DNA of 64,000 bases from Sphingomonas sp. Its GTDB lineage: Bacteria > Pseudomonadota > Alphaproteobacteria > Sphingomonadales > Sphingomonadaceae. Below are positions 43,198 to 52,730 of the stretch, piece by piece; the first letter of the stretch is position 1, and each line of letters starts with the position of its first letter. The notes beneath the pieces were generated by a model, which was given only the letters and a program-made list of their open reading frames with translations, was not told where the DNA came from and searched no databases. The stretch spans positions 1-64,000 of the forward strand of contig NZ_JAHBZJ010000011.1 in assembly GCF_019635455.1 (NCBI RefSeq). The letters run 5' to 3'. Position numbers and translations under genes: made by a program.

Positions 43198-44067
43198 ATG
43201 GCCGCCGCCCTTTCCACCGACCCGGCACCCGCCAATGCACTGTCCGTCGATGTCGAGGACTGGTTCCAGGTCGGCGCCTTCGAAACCGTGATCGCGCGCG
43301 ACGACTGGAGCGCGCTCGAACACCGGGTCGAGGCGAATACCGATGCCGTGCTCGAACTGTTCGACGCCGGCGGGGTAAAGGCGACGTTCTTCACGCTGGG
43401 CTGGGTCGCGGAGCGGCATCCCGCGCTGATGCGCCGGATCGCCGAAGCCGGCCATGAAGTCGCGAGTCACGGCTGGGATCATCAGCGCGTCTTCACGATG
43501 GGGCCGGCGCAGTTCCGGGCCGATCTGTCCCGCGCGCGCGCGGTGCTGGAGGAGGCGACCGGCCAGCGCATATGCGGCTATCGCGCGCCCAGCTTTTCGA
43601 TCGACCAGCGCACGCCCTGGGCGCATCAGGTACTGGCGGAGGAGGGCTATGCCTATTCCTCCAGCGTCGCGCCGATCGGGCATGACCATTATGGCTGGGC
43701 CGATGCACCGCGCCGCGCCTATCGTCCCGTTGCCGATGCCGAGCTGATCGAGCTGCCGGTGACCACCGCCCGGTTCCTCGGGCGTGAGGTGACGACCGGC
43801 GGTGGCTTTTTCCGCCTGCTTCCCGGATCGGTGGTGCGTCGCGCGATCCGCGACCTCAACGAAGAGGGGCATCCGGCGATCTTCTATTTCCACCCGTGGG
43901 AGATCGACCCCGGCCAGCCGCGCGTCGCGGGCGCGCCGCTGCGTTCGAAACTCCGCCATTACAGCCGGCTGGGCGCGATGGCGGGCAAGATGCGCGCGCT
44001 GATCGCCGGCCACCGCTGGGATCGCACCGATCGCGTCGCCGCCGCCGAACGTGAGAGGCTGCATTGA
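43198..44067 (+). CDS. XrtA-system polysaccharide deacetylase
   Basis: 289 aa NodB-domain enzyme of the DUF3473 group: ALSVDVEDWFQVGAFE (metal Asp), ATFFTLGWVAERHP, HEVASHGWDHQ (metal His) and YRAPSFSI, with C-terminal FYFHPWEIDPGQPR. No signal peptide, as usual in this family. Likely trims acetyl groups from the polymer repeat. Two bases follow the ATPase stop. Confidence 0.92.
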   Translation: MAAALSTDPAPANALSVDVEDWFQVGAFETVIARDDWSALEHRVEANTDAVLELFDAGGVKATFFTLGWVAERHPALMRRIAEAGHEVASHGWDHQRVFTMGPAQFRADLSRARAVLEEATGQRICGYRAPSFSIDQRTPWAHQVLAEEGYAYSSSVAPIGHDHYGWADAPRRAYRPVADAELIELPVTTARFLGREVTTGGGFFRLLPGSVVRRAIRDLNEEGHPAIFYFHPWEIDPGQPRVAGAPLRSKLRHYSRLGAMAGKMRALIAGHRWDRTDRVAAAERERLH

Positions 44068-45137
44068 ACGCGCCTGCCACCCTGCGCCCGCTCGCGCTGC
44101 GGATCGCGCGTCTGGATGACGCGATCGATCGCGCGCGGATCGGCGCCTATGTCCATGAACATCCCGACGGCACACCGTTCCACCTGCCTGGGTGGAGCGC
44201 GGCGGTCGCGGTCGGTTGCGGCCAGACCAGCCACTATCTGGTGGCCGAGCGTGGCATTCAGGGCATTGTCGGGGTGATGCCGCTGACCGAACTCCATTCG
44301 CCGCTGTTCGGCCGCGTGCTCGCGTCGGCGGGCTTTGGGGTGGGGGGCGGCATCCTCGCCGACCGCGCCGATATCGTCGCCGCGCTCGCCGATGCGTGCT
44401 GGCGCCTGGCCGAACGCTTGAGCTGCCCCAGTGTCGAGGTGCGCGGCGGTCCGCGTCCCGGTCCCGAATGGACGGTCGATGACAGCCATTATCTCGGCTT
44501 CGCGCGCGATCTGGCGGCCGACGATGCGGCACAGCTGCTCGCTATCCCGCGCAAGCAGCGGGCGGAGGTGCGCAAGGCGCTCGACACCGATCTCTCGATT
44601 TCGGTCGGACAGGATATGTCCGACGTCGCGGCGCATTATGCGGTCTATGCCGAATCTGTGCGCAATCTCGGCACCCCCGTCTTTCCTCGCCGCCTGTTCA
44701 CACAGGTGTTGCACGAATTTGGCAATGCCGCCGATGTGCTTATGGTACGGCATGGGGGAACAGCGGTGGCCGGCGTCTTGAGTTTGTACTGGCGGGGAAC
44801 GGTCTTCCCCTATTGGGGCGGGGGAACCGCCGCCGCGCGGCGGCTGCGCGCCAATGATCGCATGTATTTCGAACTGATGCGCCATGCGCGCGGCCGGGGT
44901 TGCACGCGGTTTGATTTCGGCCGGTCAAAGGTCGGGACCGGCGCCGCCGCGTTCAAGAAGAACTGGGGCTTCGATCCGGCCCCGCTCACCTATTTCGATC
45001 GCGTCGCGCCCGGCGCGTCGGTGCGGGACGCGAACCCGCTCAATCCCAAATACCGGTTGCAGGTCGCGCTGTGGAGCCGGCTGCCGCTCGCCATCGCCAA
45101 TCGCGTCGGGCCGTGGATCGCCAGGGGGCTTGGCTGA
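44064..45137 (+). CDS. XrtA-associated FemAB-like protein (TTG start)
   Basis: 357 aa, GNAT-like FemAB fold: YLVAERGIQGIVGVMPLTE, the RKQRAEVRKAL helix, and GRSKVGTGAAAFKKNWGF near the end. FemAB proteins transfer aminoacyl groups from tRNA; the XrtA family member is of unknown acceptor. The TTG start overlaps the previous stop (TTGA), and no other in-frame start gives a full N-terminus. Confidence 0.9.
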   Translation: MNAPATLRPLALRIARLDDAIDRARIGAYVHEHPDGTPFHLPGWSAAVAVGCGQTSHYLVAERGIQGIVGVMPLTELHSPLFGRVLASAGFGVGGGILADRADIVAALADACWRLAERLSCPSVEVRGGPRPGPEWTVDDSHYLGFARDLAADDAAQLLAIPRKQRAEVRKALDTDLSISVGQDMSDVAAHYAVYAESVRNLGTPVFPRRLFTQVLHEFGNAADVLMVRHGGTAVAGVLSLYWRGTVFPYWGGGTAAARRLRANDRMYFELMRHARGRGCTRFDFGRSKVGTGAAAFKKNWGFDPAPLTYFDRVAPGASVRDANPLNPKYRLQVALWSRLPLAIANRVGPWIARGLG

Positions 45138-46357
45138 TGGGTGACATCCTGTTTCTCGCGCATCGCGTGCCGTTTCCGCCCGATCGCGGCGACAAGATCC
45201 GCGCGTTCAACATCCTGCGCTATCTCTCGGCCCGCAAGCGCGTGCATCTGGTCGCGTTCGCGGACGATCCGGCGGACCTGAAGCGCAAGGGCGCGCTGGC
45301 CAAGCTGACCGGCAACCGCCAGATCGTATGGCGTGGAAAGCGTCAGGCGACCGCGGGGATTCAGGCACTGATCTCGCACAAGCCGCTGTCGCTCACCGCC
45401 TTCGACAATGCCGAGCTGCATCGCGCGGTACAGCTGATGCTCGCCCGCCACGCGATCGACACCATCTACGTCTTTTCCAGCCAGATGGCGCAATATGTGC
45501 CGGCCCGGCCGCGGCAAAAGGTGGTGATGGACTTTGTCGACATGGATTCGGCCAAGTTCGCGAGCTACGGCAAGACCAGCAAGGGCGTGAGCGGATGGAT
45601 GCTCCGCCGCGAGGCACGCCTGCTCGCCCAGTATGAAAAGGCGGTTGCCGCGCGCGTCGATGCCAGCCTGTTCGTGAGCGAGGAGGAGGCCGCGCTCTTT
45701 CGCGAGCGGACCGGTGCCGAGCGCGTCCACGCCGTTTCCAACGGGATCGATACCGAGGCGTTCGACCCGCGCGGGCAGTTCAAGCGGATCGATACGATGG
45801 GCGAACTGATCGTCTTCACCGGCCAGATGGACTATCGCCCGAATATCGAGGGCGTGACCTGGTTCGTCGAGACGATCCTGCCCCATATCCACTTGCGGCA
45901 TCCGCATGCGCAGTTCGCGATCGTCGGGCGAAAGCCGACCGACGCGGTCAAGGCGCTGGCCAAACATGCCGGCGTCGTGGTGACGGGCGAAGTTCCCGAT
46001 GTGCGTCCGTGGCTCGACGCCGCCTCGGTCGTCGTCGCCCCGCTCAAGCTCGCGCGCGGTGTCCAGAACAAGGTGCTGGAGGCGATGGCGATGGCGCGCC
46101 CGGTGGTGGCGACCGCCGCTGCGGCGACCGGCATCGATCATGGCGGCACGATCGAGATCGGCGAGACGGTGGGCGAAATCGCCGATGCGGTGAACAAGAT
46201 CCTCGAGGACCCCGCGACCGCCGCCGAATTCGGCGCACTCGCGCGGCAGCGGGTGATCGATCATTACAGCTGGGATGCGAAGCTCGCGGCGCTCGACCCG
46301 ATCCTGGGCCTGCCGCCGCGGTCAAAGGATGCGCAGGCGCGCCGGTCGGCGGCATGA
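45137..46357 (+). CDS. XrtA/EpsH1-associated glycosyltransferase (GT4)
   Basis: 406 aa GT-B enzyme. N-terminus ILFLAHRVPFPPDRGDKIRAFN, a hallmark of the PEP-CTERM/EpsH1 sugar transferase group, then VSNGIDTEAF and the C-terminal donor-binding APLKLARGVQNKVLEAMAMARPVV. Transfers a sugar to the lipid-linked repeat on the cytoplasmic face. ATG overlaps the FemAB stop by one base (TGATG). Confidence 0.93.
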   Translation: MGDILFLAHRVPFPPDRGDKIRAFNILRYLSARKRVHLVAFADDPADLKRKGALAKLTGNRQIVWRGKRQATAGIQALISHKPLSLTAFDNAELHRAVQLMLARHAIDTIYVFSSQMAQYVPARPRQKVVMDFVDMDSAKFASYGKTSKGVSGWMLRREARLLAQYEKAVAARVDASLFVSEEEAALFRERTGAERVHAVSNGIDTEAFDPRGQFKRIDTMGELIVFTGQMDYRPNIEGVTWFVETILPHIHLRHPHAQFAIVGRKPTDAVKALAKHAGVVVTGEVPDVRPWLDAASVVVAPLKLARGVQNKVLEAMAMARPVVATAAAATGIDHGGTIEIGETVGEIADAVNKILEDPATAAEFGALARQRVIDHYSWDAKLAALDPILGLPPRSKDAQARRSAA

Positions 46358-47898
46358 CGCTCGCCTTGCCCGGGGGCGCCTTCGCGCAAGCGGGGCGGGG
46401 GATCGACGCGCTGTGGCGGCGGCACCTCGCGGTGCTGGCCGGCGCCTGGACCGCGCTGCTGGTCCTGTTCCACCGCGATGTCGGCGATCTGGTCGCGATC
46501 TACTGGACCAACACGACGTTCGGCCACTGCCTGTTCGTCGCGCCGGTCGTCGGCTGGCTGGTATGGCAACGCCGCGCCGATCTGCCGGCGGTGTCGCCCG
46601 TCGCATGGTGGCCGGGCCTCGCCGTCATCGGTGGCGGCGCCTTTGCCTGGCTGCTGGGCGATGCGGCGGGCGTCGCGCTGTTCCGTCATTTCGGGCTTGT
46701 CGCGATGTTGCAGGGTGCGATGATCGCGATCCTCGGCCCGAATGTCACGCGCGCGCTGCTGTTCCCGCTCGCCTATATGTTCTTCCTGGTGCCGTTCGGG
46801 GAGGGGCTGGAAAAGCCGCTTCAGGACCTGACCGTCGCGATCCTGATGCCGCTGCTTCACCTCACCGGGGTTCCGGCGGAAGTGGACGGCGTGCTCATCA
46901 CCACGCCCAATGGCTGGTTCGAGGTGGCAGAGGCGTGTTCGGGCGCCAAGTTCGTGATCGCGATGATCGCCTATGGCGCGCTGGTCGCGAATGTGTGTTT
47001 CGTCAGCTGGCGCCGCCGGGCCGCGTTCATGGCGGTGGCGCTGATCGTGCCGATGCTCGCCAACGGTATCCGCGCGTTCGGCACCGTCTATGCCGCCTAT
47101 CTCACCTCGGTCGAGGCGGCGACCGGCTATGACCATATCGTCTATGGCTGGTTCTTCTTTGGCGCGGTGATGGCCGGCGTGCTGGCGCTGGGCTGGAAAT
47201 GGTTCGATCGCGATCCCGATGCGCCATGGTTCGACGCGTCCGCGTTGCAGGCGGAATGGCGCGGGACCACGCGGATGCCCGCACTGGTCGCGCTGACCGG
47301 ACTGTTCCTGGTCAGCCTGTTCATGGCCTGGGCGGCGGTCATTTCCGCGCGGGCGGACGCGCTGCCGGCCAGGGTCGATCTGCCACAGATCGCCGGCTGG
47401 ACCCGCGTCCCGCCGAGCGCGCGCGCCGAATGGACGCCCAACTTTCCCGGCGCCGACCATTTCGTGATCGGCCGCTATGCCGACGGAATGGGCGCGCAGG
47501 TCGATCTCGCCGTCGCCGTCTATGGCAGCCAGCGGGAGGGCAAGGAACTGGTCGGTTTCGGCCAGGGCGCGATCCGCGAGAATGACAAATGGGTGCGGAT
47601 CGAGGATCTGCCCGATCTGGACGGCGGCGGCGCGATGCGCATGACCGCCGGGCCGGTCGAACGCGAAGTCGTCACCTGGTATCGCGTCGGCGACGTCACC
47701 ACCGCGAGCGAATCCAGGGTCAAGGCCGAAACGTTGCGCGCAAAGCTGTTCGGCGGGCGCCAGCGCGGCGTCGCGGTGATGGTTTCGGCCGAAAAGGGCG
47801 ATCTGCCCGCCCGCGCCGCGATCAAGCGGTTCCTGGGGGCGCTCGGCCCGGTCGATCGTCTGGCCGACGATATGGCGTCGCCCGCGACGGCCCGCTAG
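46354..47898 (+). CDS. xrtA: Exosortase A fused to EpsI domain
   Basis: 514 aa. The first about 300 residues are a multi-span exosortase with the catalytic Cys195 (EACSGAKF), Arg240 (NGIRAFG) and His261 (GYDHIVYG). After a further span (MPALVALTGLFLVSLFMAWAA) follows a periplasmic EpsI domain (IAGWTRVPP, VIGRYADGMGAQVDLAVAVYGSQREGKEL, and WYRVGD). XrtA cleaves PEP-CTERM proteins and passes them to an envelope acceptor; the fusion joins it with EpsI in one chain. ATG overlaps the GT stop. Confidence 0.93.
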   Translation: MTLALPGGAFAQAGRGIDALWRRHLAVLAGAWTALLVLFHRDVGDLVAIYWTNTTFGHCLFVAPVVGWLVWQRRADLPAVSPVAWWPGLAVIGGGAFAWLLGDAAGVALFRHFGLVAMLQGAMIAILGPNVTRALLFPLAYMFFLVPFGEGLEKPLQDLTVAILMPLLHLTGVPAEVDGVLITTPNGWFEVAEACSGAKFVIAMIAYGALVANVCFVSWRRRAAFMAVALIVPMLANGIRAFGTVYAAYLTSVEAATGYDHIVYGWFFFGAVMAGVLALGWKWFDRDPDAPWFDASALQAEWRGTTRMPALVALTGLFLVSLFMAWAAVISARADALPARVDLPQIAGWTRVPPSARAEWTPNFPGADHFVIGRYADGMGAQVDLAVAVYGSQREGKELVGFGQGAIRENDKWVRIEDLPDLDGGGAMRMTAGPVEREVVTWYRVGDVTTASESRVKAETLRAKLFGGRQRGVAVMVSAEKGDLPARAAIKRFLGALGPVDRLADDMASPATAR

Positions 47899-47909
47899 AG
47901 CCACGTTCC

Positions 47910-49802
47910 ATGTGCGGAATCGCGGGGCTTTACTATCCGGGAACACCAAAGCCGGTGGAGCCGTCGCGCGTCCGCGCGATGGCCGACGCGCTCGTCCATC
48001 GCGGGCCGGACGGATCGGGCGTATGGACCGCGCCGGGCGTCGGGCTGGGCCATCGCCGCCTGTCGATCATCGATCTGGCGGGCGGTGCGCAGCCGATGGC
48101 GAGCGCGGATGGCGATCTGGTCGTCAGCTACAATGGCGAAGTCTATAACTTCCAGGAGGTGCGCGCGGAGCTGGAGGCGAAGGGCGCGGTCTTCCTCAGC
48201 AATTCCGATACCGAAGTCCTGCTGCACGGCTGGCGGGCGTGGGGGCCGGCGCTGCTGTCGCGGCTCAACGGCATGTTCGCCTTCGCGCTCTATGATGTTC
48301 GCGCCCAGTCGCTGTTCCTCGCCCGCGACCGGCTGGGGGTAAAGCCGCTTCACTATGTCGAACTGTCCGACGGGGCGGTGGCGTTCGCGTCGGAGATCAA
48401 GGGGCTGGTCGCCCATCCGCTGTTTCGCAGCGCTCCCGACATCCGCGCGGTCGAGGATTTTCTGGGCCTCGGCTATGTGCCGGACGATGCCTCGATCCTG
48501 GCCGGGGTCAGGAAACTGCCCGCGGGCCATTATCTGCACCTTCAGCGGGGCCGGCCGGTGCCGCAGCCGGCACAATGGTGGGATATCGACTTTTCCCGGC
48601 GGGCGAGCGGGTCGGCGCGCGATCTGGAGGCCGAACTGGTCGATCACCTGCGCGCGGCGGTGCGCTCGCGGATGATCGCCGATGTCCCGCTTGGCGCGTT
48701 CCTGTCCGGCGGCGTGGATTCGAGCGCCGTCGTCGCGCTGATGGCCGAAGCGAGCCGGGGCGCGGTCAAGACCTGCACGATCGGCTTTGACGAGGCCGGC
48801 CATGACGAAACCGCCCACGCCGCGCTGGTCGCGGAGCGCTTTGCGACGCAGCATCGCGTGCGGACCGTCGCGTCCGACGATTTCGCGCTGATCGACACGC
48901 TCGTCCATCATTTCGACGAGCCGTTCGCCGACGCTTCCGCGCTCGCCACCTACCGTGTTTGCGAGCTGGCGCGGGAGAGCGTCACCGTCGCGCTGTCGGG
49001 CGACGGCGCGGACGAGGCGCTGGCCGGCTATCGCCGCTACCGGTTCCATGCGGCAGAGGAGCGGGTGCGCGGCCTGCTCCCCGCCACGGTGCGCGGCGGG
49101 GTGTTCGGCGCGCTGGGCCGGCTCTATCCCAAGGCGGACTGGGCGCCCCGGCCACTGCGCGCGAAGACGACCCTGCTCGCGCTGGCCGAGGATTCGGGCG
49201 CGGCCTATGCCAAGGCGGTGGGGGTAACCACCCCGGCGGTGCGGGCGGGCCTCTACACCGACGCCGCGCGCACCCAGCTTGCCGGCCATCGCGCCGAAAC
49301 GCGCTATGTCGAAACGATGCGCCATGCGCCCGCGCGCGACGGCCTCGATCGCGCGCAATATGCCGATTTCAAGCACTGGTTGCCCGGCGACATCCTGACC
49401 AAGATGGACCGGACCAGCATGGCGGTGAGCCTTGAGGCGCGCGAGCCGCTGCTCGACTATCGCTTCGTCGAATTCGCCGCGACGTTGCCCGCGTCGATGC
49501 GGATCCGGGGCGGGCAGGGCAAGTGGCTGATGAAGAAGGCGCTCGAACCCTATCTGCCGAAGGACATCCTCTATCGCCCGAAAATGGGCTTCGTCACGCC
49601 GGTATCGGCGTGGTTCCGCAAGGCGCTGGCGGACGAGGCGGCCGACCTCGCCCGGTCGCGCATCCTCGCCGGGTCGGGCTGGTTCGAGCCAAGGGCGATC
49701 GCGCGCCTCGCCGACGATCACCGCAGCGGCCGGGCCGAACATGGCCGCACCCTGTGGCAGCTCATGATGCTGGAACGGAGCCTCAGCCGCCTGTTCGGTT
49801 GA
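47910..49802 (+). CDS. XrtA-associated amidotransferase 1 (asparagine synthase-like)
   Basis: 630 aa. Class II glutamine amidotransferase with the N-terminal Cys2 (MCGIAGLYYPG), HRGPDGSG, RLSIIDLAGGAQP, and a synthetase domain with the ATP pyrophosphatase loop LSGGVDSSAVVALM and LSGDGADEALAGYRRY. In XrtA loci such proteins likely amidate sugar acids or peptides in the polymer. Eleven bases after the exosortase stop; last gene of the operon. Confidence 0.93.
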   Translation: MCGIAGLYYPGTPKPVEPSRVRAMADALVHRGPDGSGVWTAPGVGLGHRRLSIIDLAGGAQPMASADGDLVVSYNGEVYNFQEVRAELEAKGAVFLSNSDTEVLLHGWRAWGPALLSRLNGMFAFALYDVRAQSLFLARDRLGVKPLHYVELSDGAVAFASEIKGLVAHPLFRSAPDIRAVEDFLGLGYVPDDASILAGVRKLPAGHYLHLQRGRPVPQPAQWWDIDFSRRASGSARDLEAELVDHLRAAVRSRMIADVPLGAFLSGGVDSSAVVALMAEASRGAVKTCTIGFDEAGHDETAHAALVAERFATQHRVRTVASDDFALIDTLVHHFDEPFADASALATYRVCELARESVTVALSGDGADEALAGYRRYRFHAAEERVRGLLPATVRGGVFGALGRLYPKADWAPRPLRAKTTLLALAEDSGAAYAKAVGVTTPAVRAGLYTDAARTQLAGHRAETRYVETMRHAPARDGLDRAQYADFKHWLPGDILTKMDRTSMAVSLEAREPLLDYRFVEFAATLPASMRIRGGQGKWLMKKALEPYLPKDILYRPKMGFVTPVSAWFRKALADEAADLARSRILAGSGWFEPRAIARLADDHRSGRAEHGRTLWQLMMLERSLSRLFG

Positions 49803-49823
49803 TCCGCATCGGAAACGGGTCGA

Positions 49824-50264
49824 TCAGTGGAAGCTGACGCCCCAATATCCCATGGCCGCGTGGACGAACAGCATCAGCAGCGCGACGCTCGACAGCGCGA
49901 ACAGGGCGAAACGCACGATCACCCGGTTGAACGTCGCCTGGACGATGCTGTGCAGGATACGCAGGACGACATAGGCCCAGGCGATCTGCGCATTGAACCC
50001 GTCGCCCTGGCCGATCATCGCGAGCACCAGCGCGATCGCATAGAAGATCGTCGGCTGTTCCATCAGGTGGATATAGTTGTGGGCCTTCCACTGGGCGCGA
50101 TCCGCGACCACGCCGTCCAGCGCCCCCGGCCGGCCGCCGGTCACCGTCTTCACGTCGATCCCCGCGCGCTTCATCGCGGGCATTCGCGCGATCACCAGCC
50201 AGAACAGCATCACCAGCGACCAGCCGACCAGCACGATCACCGGACCCAGAATTTCGCTTTTCAT
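49824..50264 (-). CDS. MAPEG family membrane protein
   Basis: 146 aa, four membrane spans. The NYIHLMEQPTIFYAIALVLAM motif and the AYVVLRILHSIVQ segment are typical of MAPEG (membrane-associated proteins in eicosanoid and glutathione metabolism). Bacterial members are often glutathione transferases or of unknown use. It sits 21 bases from the end of the XrtA operon on the other strand and is probably unrelated to it. Confidence 0.88.
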   Translation of the reverse strand: MKSEILGPVIVLVGWSLVMLFWLVIARMPAMKRAGIDVKTVTGGRPGALDGVVADRAQWKAHNYIHLMEQPTIFYAIALVLAMIGQGDGFNAQIAWAYVVLRILHSIVQATFNRVIVRFALFALSSVALLMLFVHAAMGYWGVSFH

Positions 50265-50406
50265 CGCGTTTCCTCCCCTGATCGTGCGAAGCTGCGCTTT
50301 TCAGTTCGGAAACGCAACGGATCAATCGGCGGGGCGGTATTGCGCGCTTGGACAGGGGGACAGGCACGCAGCAGCGCCGGATCGACGCCGCTCGCCGCAT
50401 GCCCGG

Positions 50407-51405
50407 TCATCGCATGTGCATCGCCGTCCATTTCTCGAACCAGTCGAGCCAGGTCGATCCCGGATTGGCCGGCTTGAGCGACGCTGCGCCGAAACCATGG
50501 CCGCCGCGTTCGAGCAGATGCGCCTCCACCGGCACCTTGAACCGGCGCGCGACCTCGATCGCCGACAGGCTCTGGGTGACCGGCACGGTGCCGTCGTCCA
50601 TTGCGTGGATGAGGAACAGCGGCGGCATCGCGGCGCTCGCCCGGGCCAGCATGTCGTAGCGTTCGGCGGCGCCTGCGGGCGGATCGGCGCCGAGCAGGTT
50701 GGGGCCGGAGCGGCTGGTTGGCCCGGCGCTGGCAAAGCTGGTCACCGGATAGGCCAGCCCGGTGAAGGACGGACGCGCCGACAGCCGGTCGGCGACGTCC
50801 ACCGGCCGGTACACCGCGTCCTCATGACCGACCGTCAGCGCCGCGCCCAGGTTGCCGCCGGCGGAAAATCCGCAAATTCCCAGCTTGGCGGGATCGATCC
50901 GGTAGTGGGCGGCATTGGCGCGGATCAGCCGCATGGCGCGCTGCGCATCCTGCAACGGCACGTCGGTCCGCTCCAGCCAGCCCTCGCCGGGCAGGCGATA
51001 GGCGAGCACGAACACGGTGATGCCGTGTGGATTGAGCGCGCGCGCGACGTTCACACCCTCGTTGATCAGGCTGACGAAGACATAGCCGCCGCCGGGAATC
51101 GCCAGCACCGCGCGACCGTCCGGCTGCTGGGGGCGATAGACGCCGACATAGGGGTGGCGGATGCCTTTTTCCCACCGCTGCGGCGTGCCGAGCGGCAGCG
51201 GCACCGGCTCCGACGCCGGGACCAGTCCCGGGGGCGATCCGGGCGGCAGGCCGGGCCACAGCATGAAATGTTCGCGCGGGGGCCAGGGCGGCGTCGGCGC
51301 GAACACCTTTGCCCGGTTCTGCGCCGATGCCGGGCTTGCCGCGGCCGCCACCCCCATCGCGCCGGCCCCTGCGATCAGCGCGCGTCGATCCAATTTCGAA
51401 GTCAT
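50407..51405 (-). CDS. Exported alpha/beta hydrolase (esterase/acetylxylan-esterase-like)
   Basis: 332 aa. Twin-arginine-type signal (SKLDRRALIAGAGAMGVAAAASPASA). BD-FAE/acetyl esterase-like fold: LAIPGGGYVFVSLINEG oxyanion motif, GFSAGGNLGAAL nucleophile elbow, IHAMDDGTVPV acid and RGGHGFG His. Likely a periplasmic carbohydrate esterase. The start at MTSKLDRR gives the best signal peptide; an ATG six codons upstream is possible. Divergent from the carboxynorspermidine dehydrogenase gene. Confidence 0.85.
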   Translation of the reverse strand: MTSKLDRRALIAGAGAMGVAAAASPASAQNRAKVFAPTPPWPPREHFMLWPGLPPGSPPGLVPASEPVPLPLGTPQRWEKGIRHPYVGVYRPQQPDGRAVLAIPGGGYVFVSLINEGVNVARALNPHGITVFVLAYRLPGEGWLERTDVPLQDAQRAMRLIRANAAHYRIDPAKLGICGFSAGGNLGAALTVGHEDAVYRPVDVADRLSARPSFTGLAYPVTSFASAGPTSRSGPNLLGADPPAGAAERYDMLARASAAMPPLFLIHAMDDGTVPVTQSLSAIEVARRFKVPVEAHLLERGGHGFGAASLKPANPGSTWLDWFEKWTAMHMR

Positions 51406-51507
51406 GCGTTGGCTTTCTTGCAACTCATATCCGGCTTTGCATCCGGCGTTCCTGTCCCATATGGGGCTGTGCGTTAACCCCCGATTTCAGACAAGAGGAG
51501 TGCGAAC

Positions 51508-52713
51508 GTGAAGGACGTTCTCGTAATCGGCGCAGGCGGCGTGTCTTCGGTCGCGGTGCATAAGATGGCGAAGAACCCCGATTTGTTCGGGAAGATCACG
51601 CTCGCCAGCCGGCGGCGGTTCAAGTGCGATGCGATCGCCGACTCGGTGAAGCAGCGGTTCGGCGTGACGATCGACACGGCTCAGGTCGATGCCGATGACG
51701 TCGCGGCGACCAGCGCGCTGATCGAACAGGTTAAGCCGAAGCTGCTCGTCAACCTGGCGCTGCCCTATCAGGATCTCAATCTCATGGACGCGTGCCTCAA
51801 CACCGGCACCGACTATCTCGACACCGCCAATTACGAACCGCGCGACGAGGCGCGGTTCCACTATGGCTGGCAGTGGGAGTATCAGGACCGGTTCAAGCAG
51901 GCGGGGTTGATGGCGCTGCTCGGATCGGGCTTCGATCCGGGTGTTACATCCGTGTTCGCGATGTACATCAAGAAGCATCTGCTCGACACGATCCGCACGC
52001 TCGACATCCTCGACTGCAATGGCGGCGATCACGGCCAGCATTTCGCGACCAATTTCAATCCCGAGATCAACATCCGCGAAATCACCGCCCCCGCGCGGCA
52101 CTGGGAAAAGGGCGAATGGGTCGAAACCCCGGCGCTCTCGACGCGGCAGGTGTTCGAGTTCGACCAGGTCGGCGCGAAGAACATGTACCTCATGTACCAT
52201 GAGGAGCTGGAGAGCCTGGCGAAGTTCATCCCCGAAATGGAGCGCGCGCGCTTCTGGATGACCTTTGGCGAACAATATCTGACGCACCTGCGCGTGCTTC
52301 AGAATGTCGGCCTGACCTCGATCGAGCCGATCACGTTCGAAGGGCGGGAGATCGTGCCGCTCCAGTTCCTGAAGGCGGTGCTGCCCGAGCCCTCGACCCT
52401 CGGCACCACGACCAAGGGCAAGACCAACATCGGCGACATCGCGACCGGCACCAAGGACGGCGCCGAAAAAACCTTCTACGTCTACAATGTCTGCGATCAC
52501 GAGGACGCGTTCGAGGAGACGGGCAACCAGGCGGTCAGCTACACCACCGGCGTCCCCGCGATGATCGGCGCCGCGCTGATGCTGAACGGCACCTGGCGCG
52601 GGGAGGGGGTGTTCAACATGGAACAGTTCGACCCCGATCCGTTCATGGACATGCTGAACAAACATGGCCTGCCCTGGCAGGTGCATGAACTGCCCGAGCC
52701 GCTGAAGTTCTGA
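51508..52713 (+). CDS. Carboxynorspermidine dehydrogenase (saccharopine dehydrogenase family)
   Basis: 401 aa. Rossmann start VLVIGAGGVSSVAVHKMAK, NLALPYQDLNLMDACL, YLDTANYEPRDEARF and GFDPGVTSVFAMY match carboxy(nor)spermidine synthase. It condenses aspartate semialdehyde with a diamine using NADPH to give carboxy(nor)spermidine, which the next gene product decarboxylates. The start is GTG with AAGAGGAG upstream. A long inverted repeat separates the two genes. Confidence 0.93.
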   Translation: MKDVLVIGAGGVSSVAVHKMAKNPDLFGKITLASRRRFKCDAIADSVKQRFGVTIDTAQVDADDVAATSALIEQVKPKLLVNLALPYQDLNLMDACLNTGTDYLDTANYEPRDEARFHYGWQWEYQDRFKQAGLMALLGSGFDPGVTSVFAMYIKKHLLDTIRTLDILDCNGGDHGQHFATNFNPEINIREITAPARHWEKGEWVETPALSTRQVFEFDQVGAKNMYLMYHEELESLAKFIPEMERARFWMTFGEQYLTHLRVLQNVGLTSIEPITFEGREIVPLQFLKAVLPEPSTLGTTTKGKTNIGDIATGTKDGAEKTFYVYNVCDHEDAFEETGNQAVSYTTGVPAMIGAALMLNGTWRGEGVFNMEQFDPDPFMDMLNKHGLPWQVHELPEPLKF

Positions 52714-52730
52714 CGTAACGCGCGGCGCGT

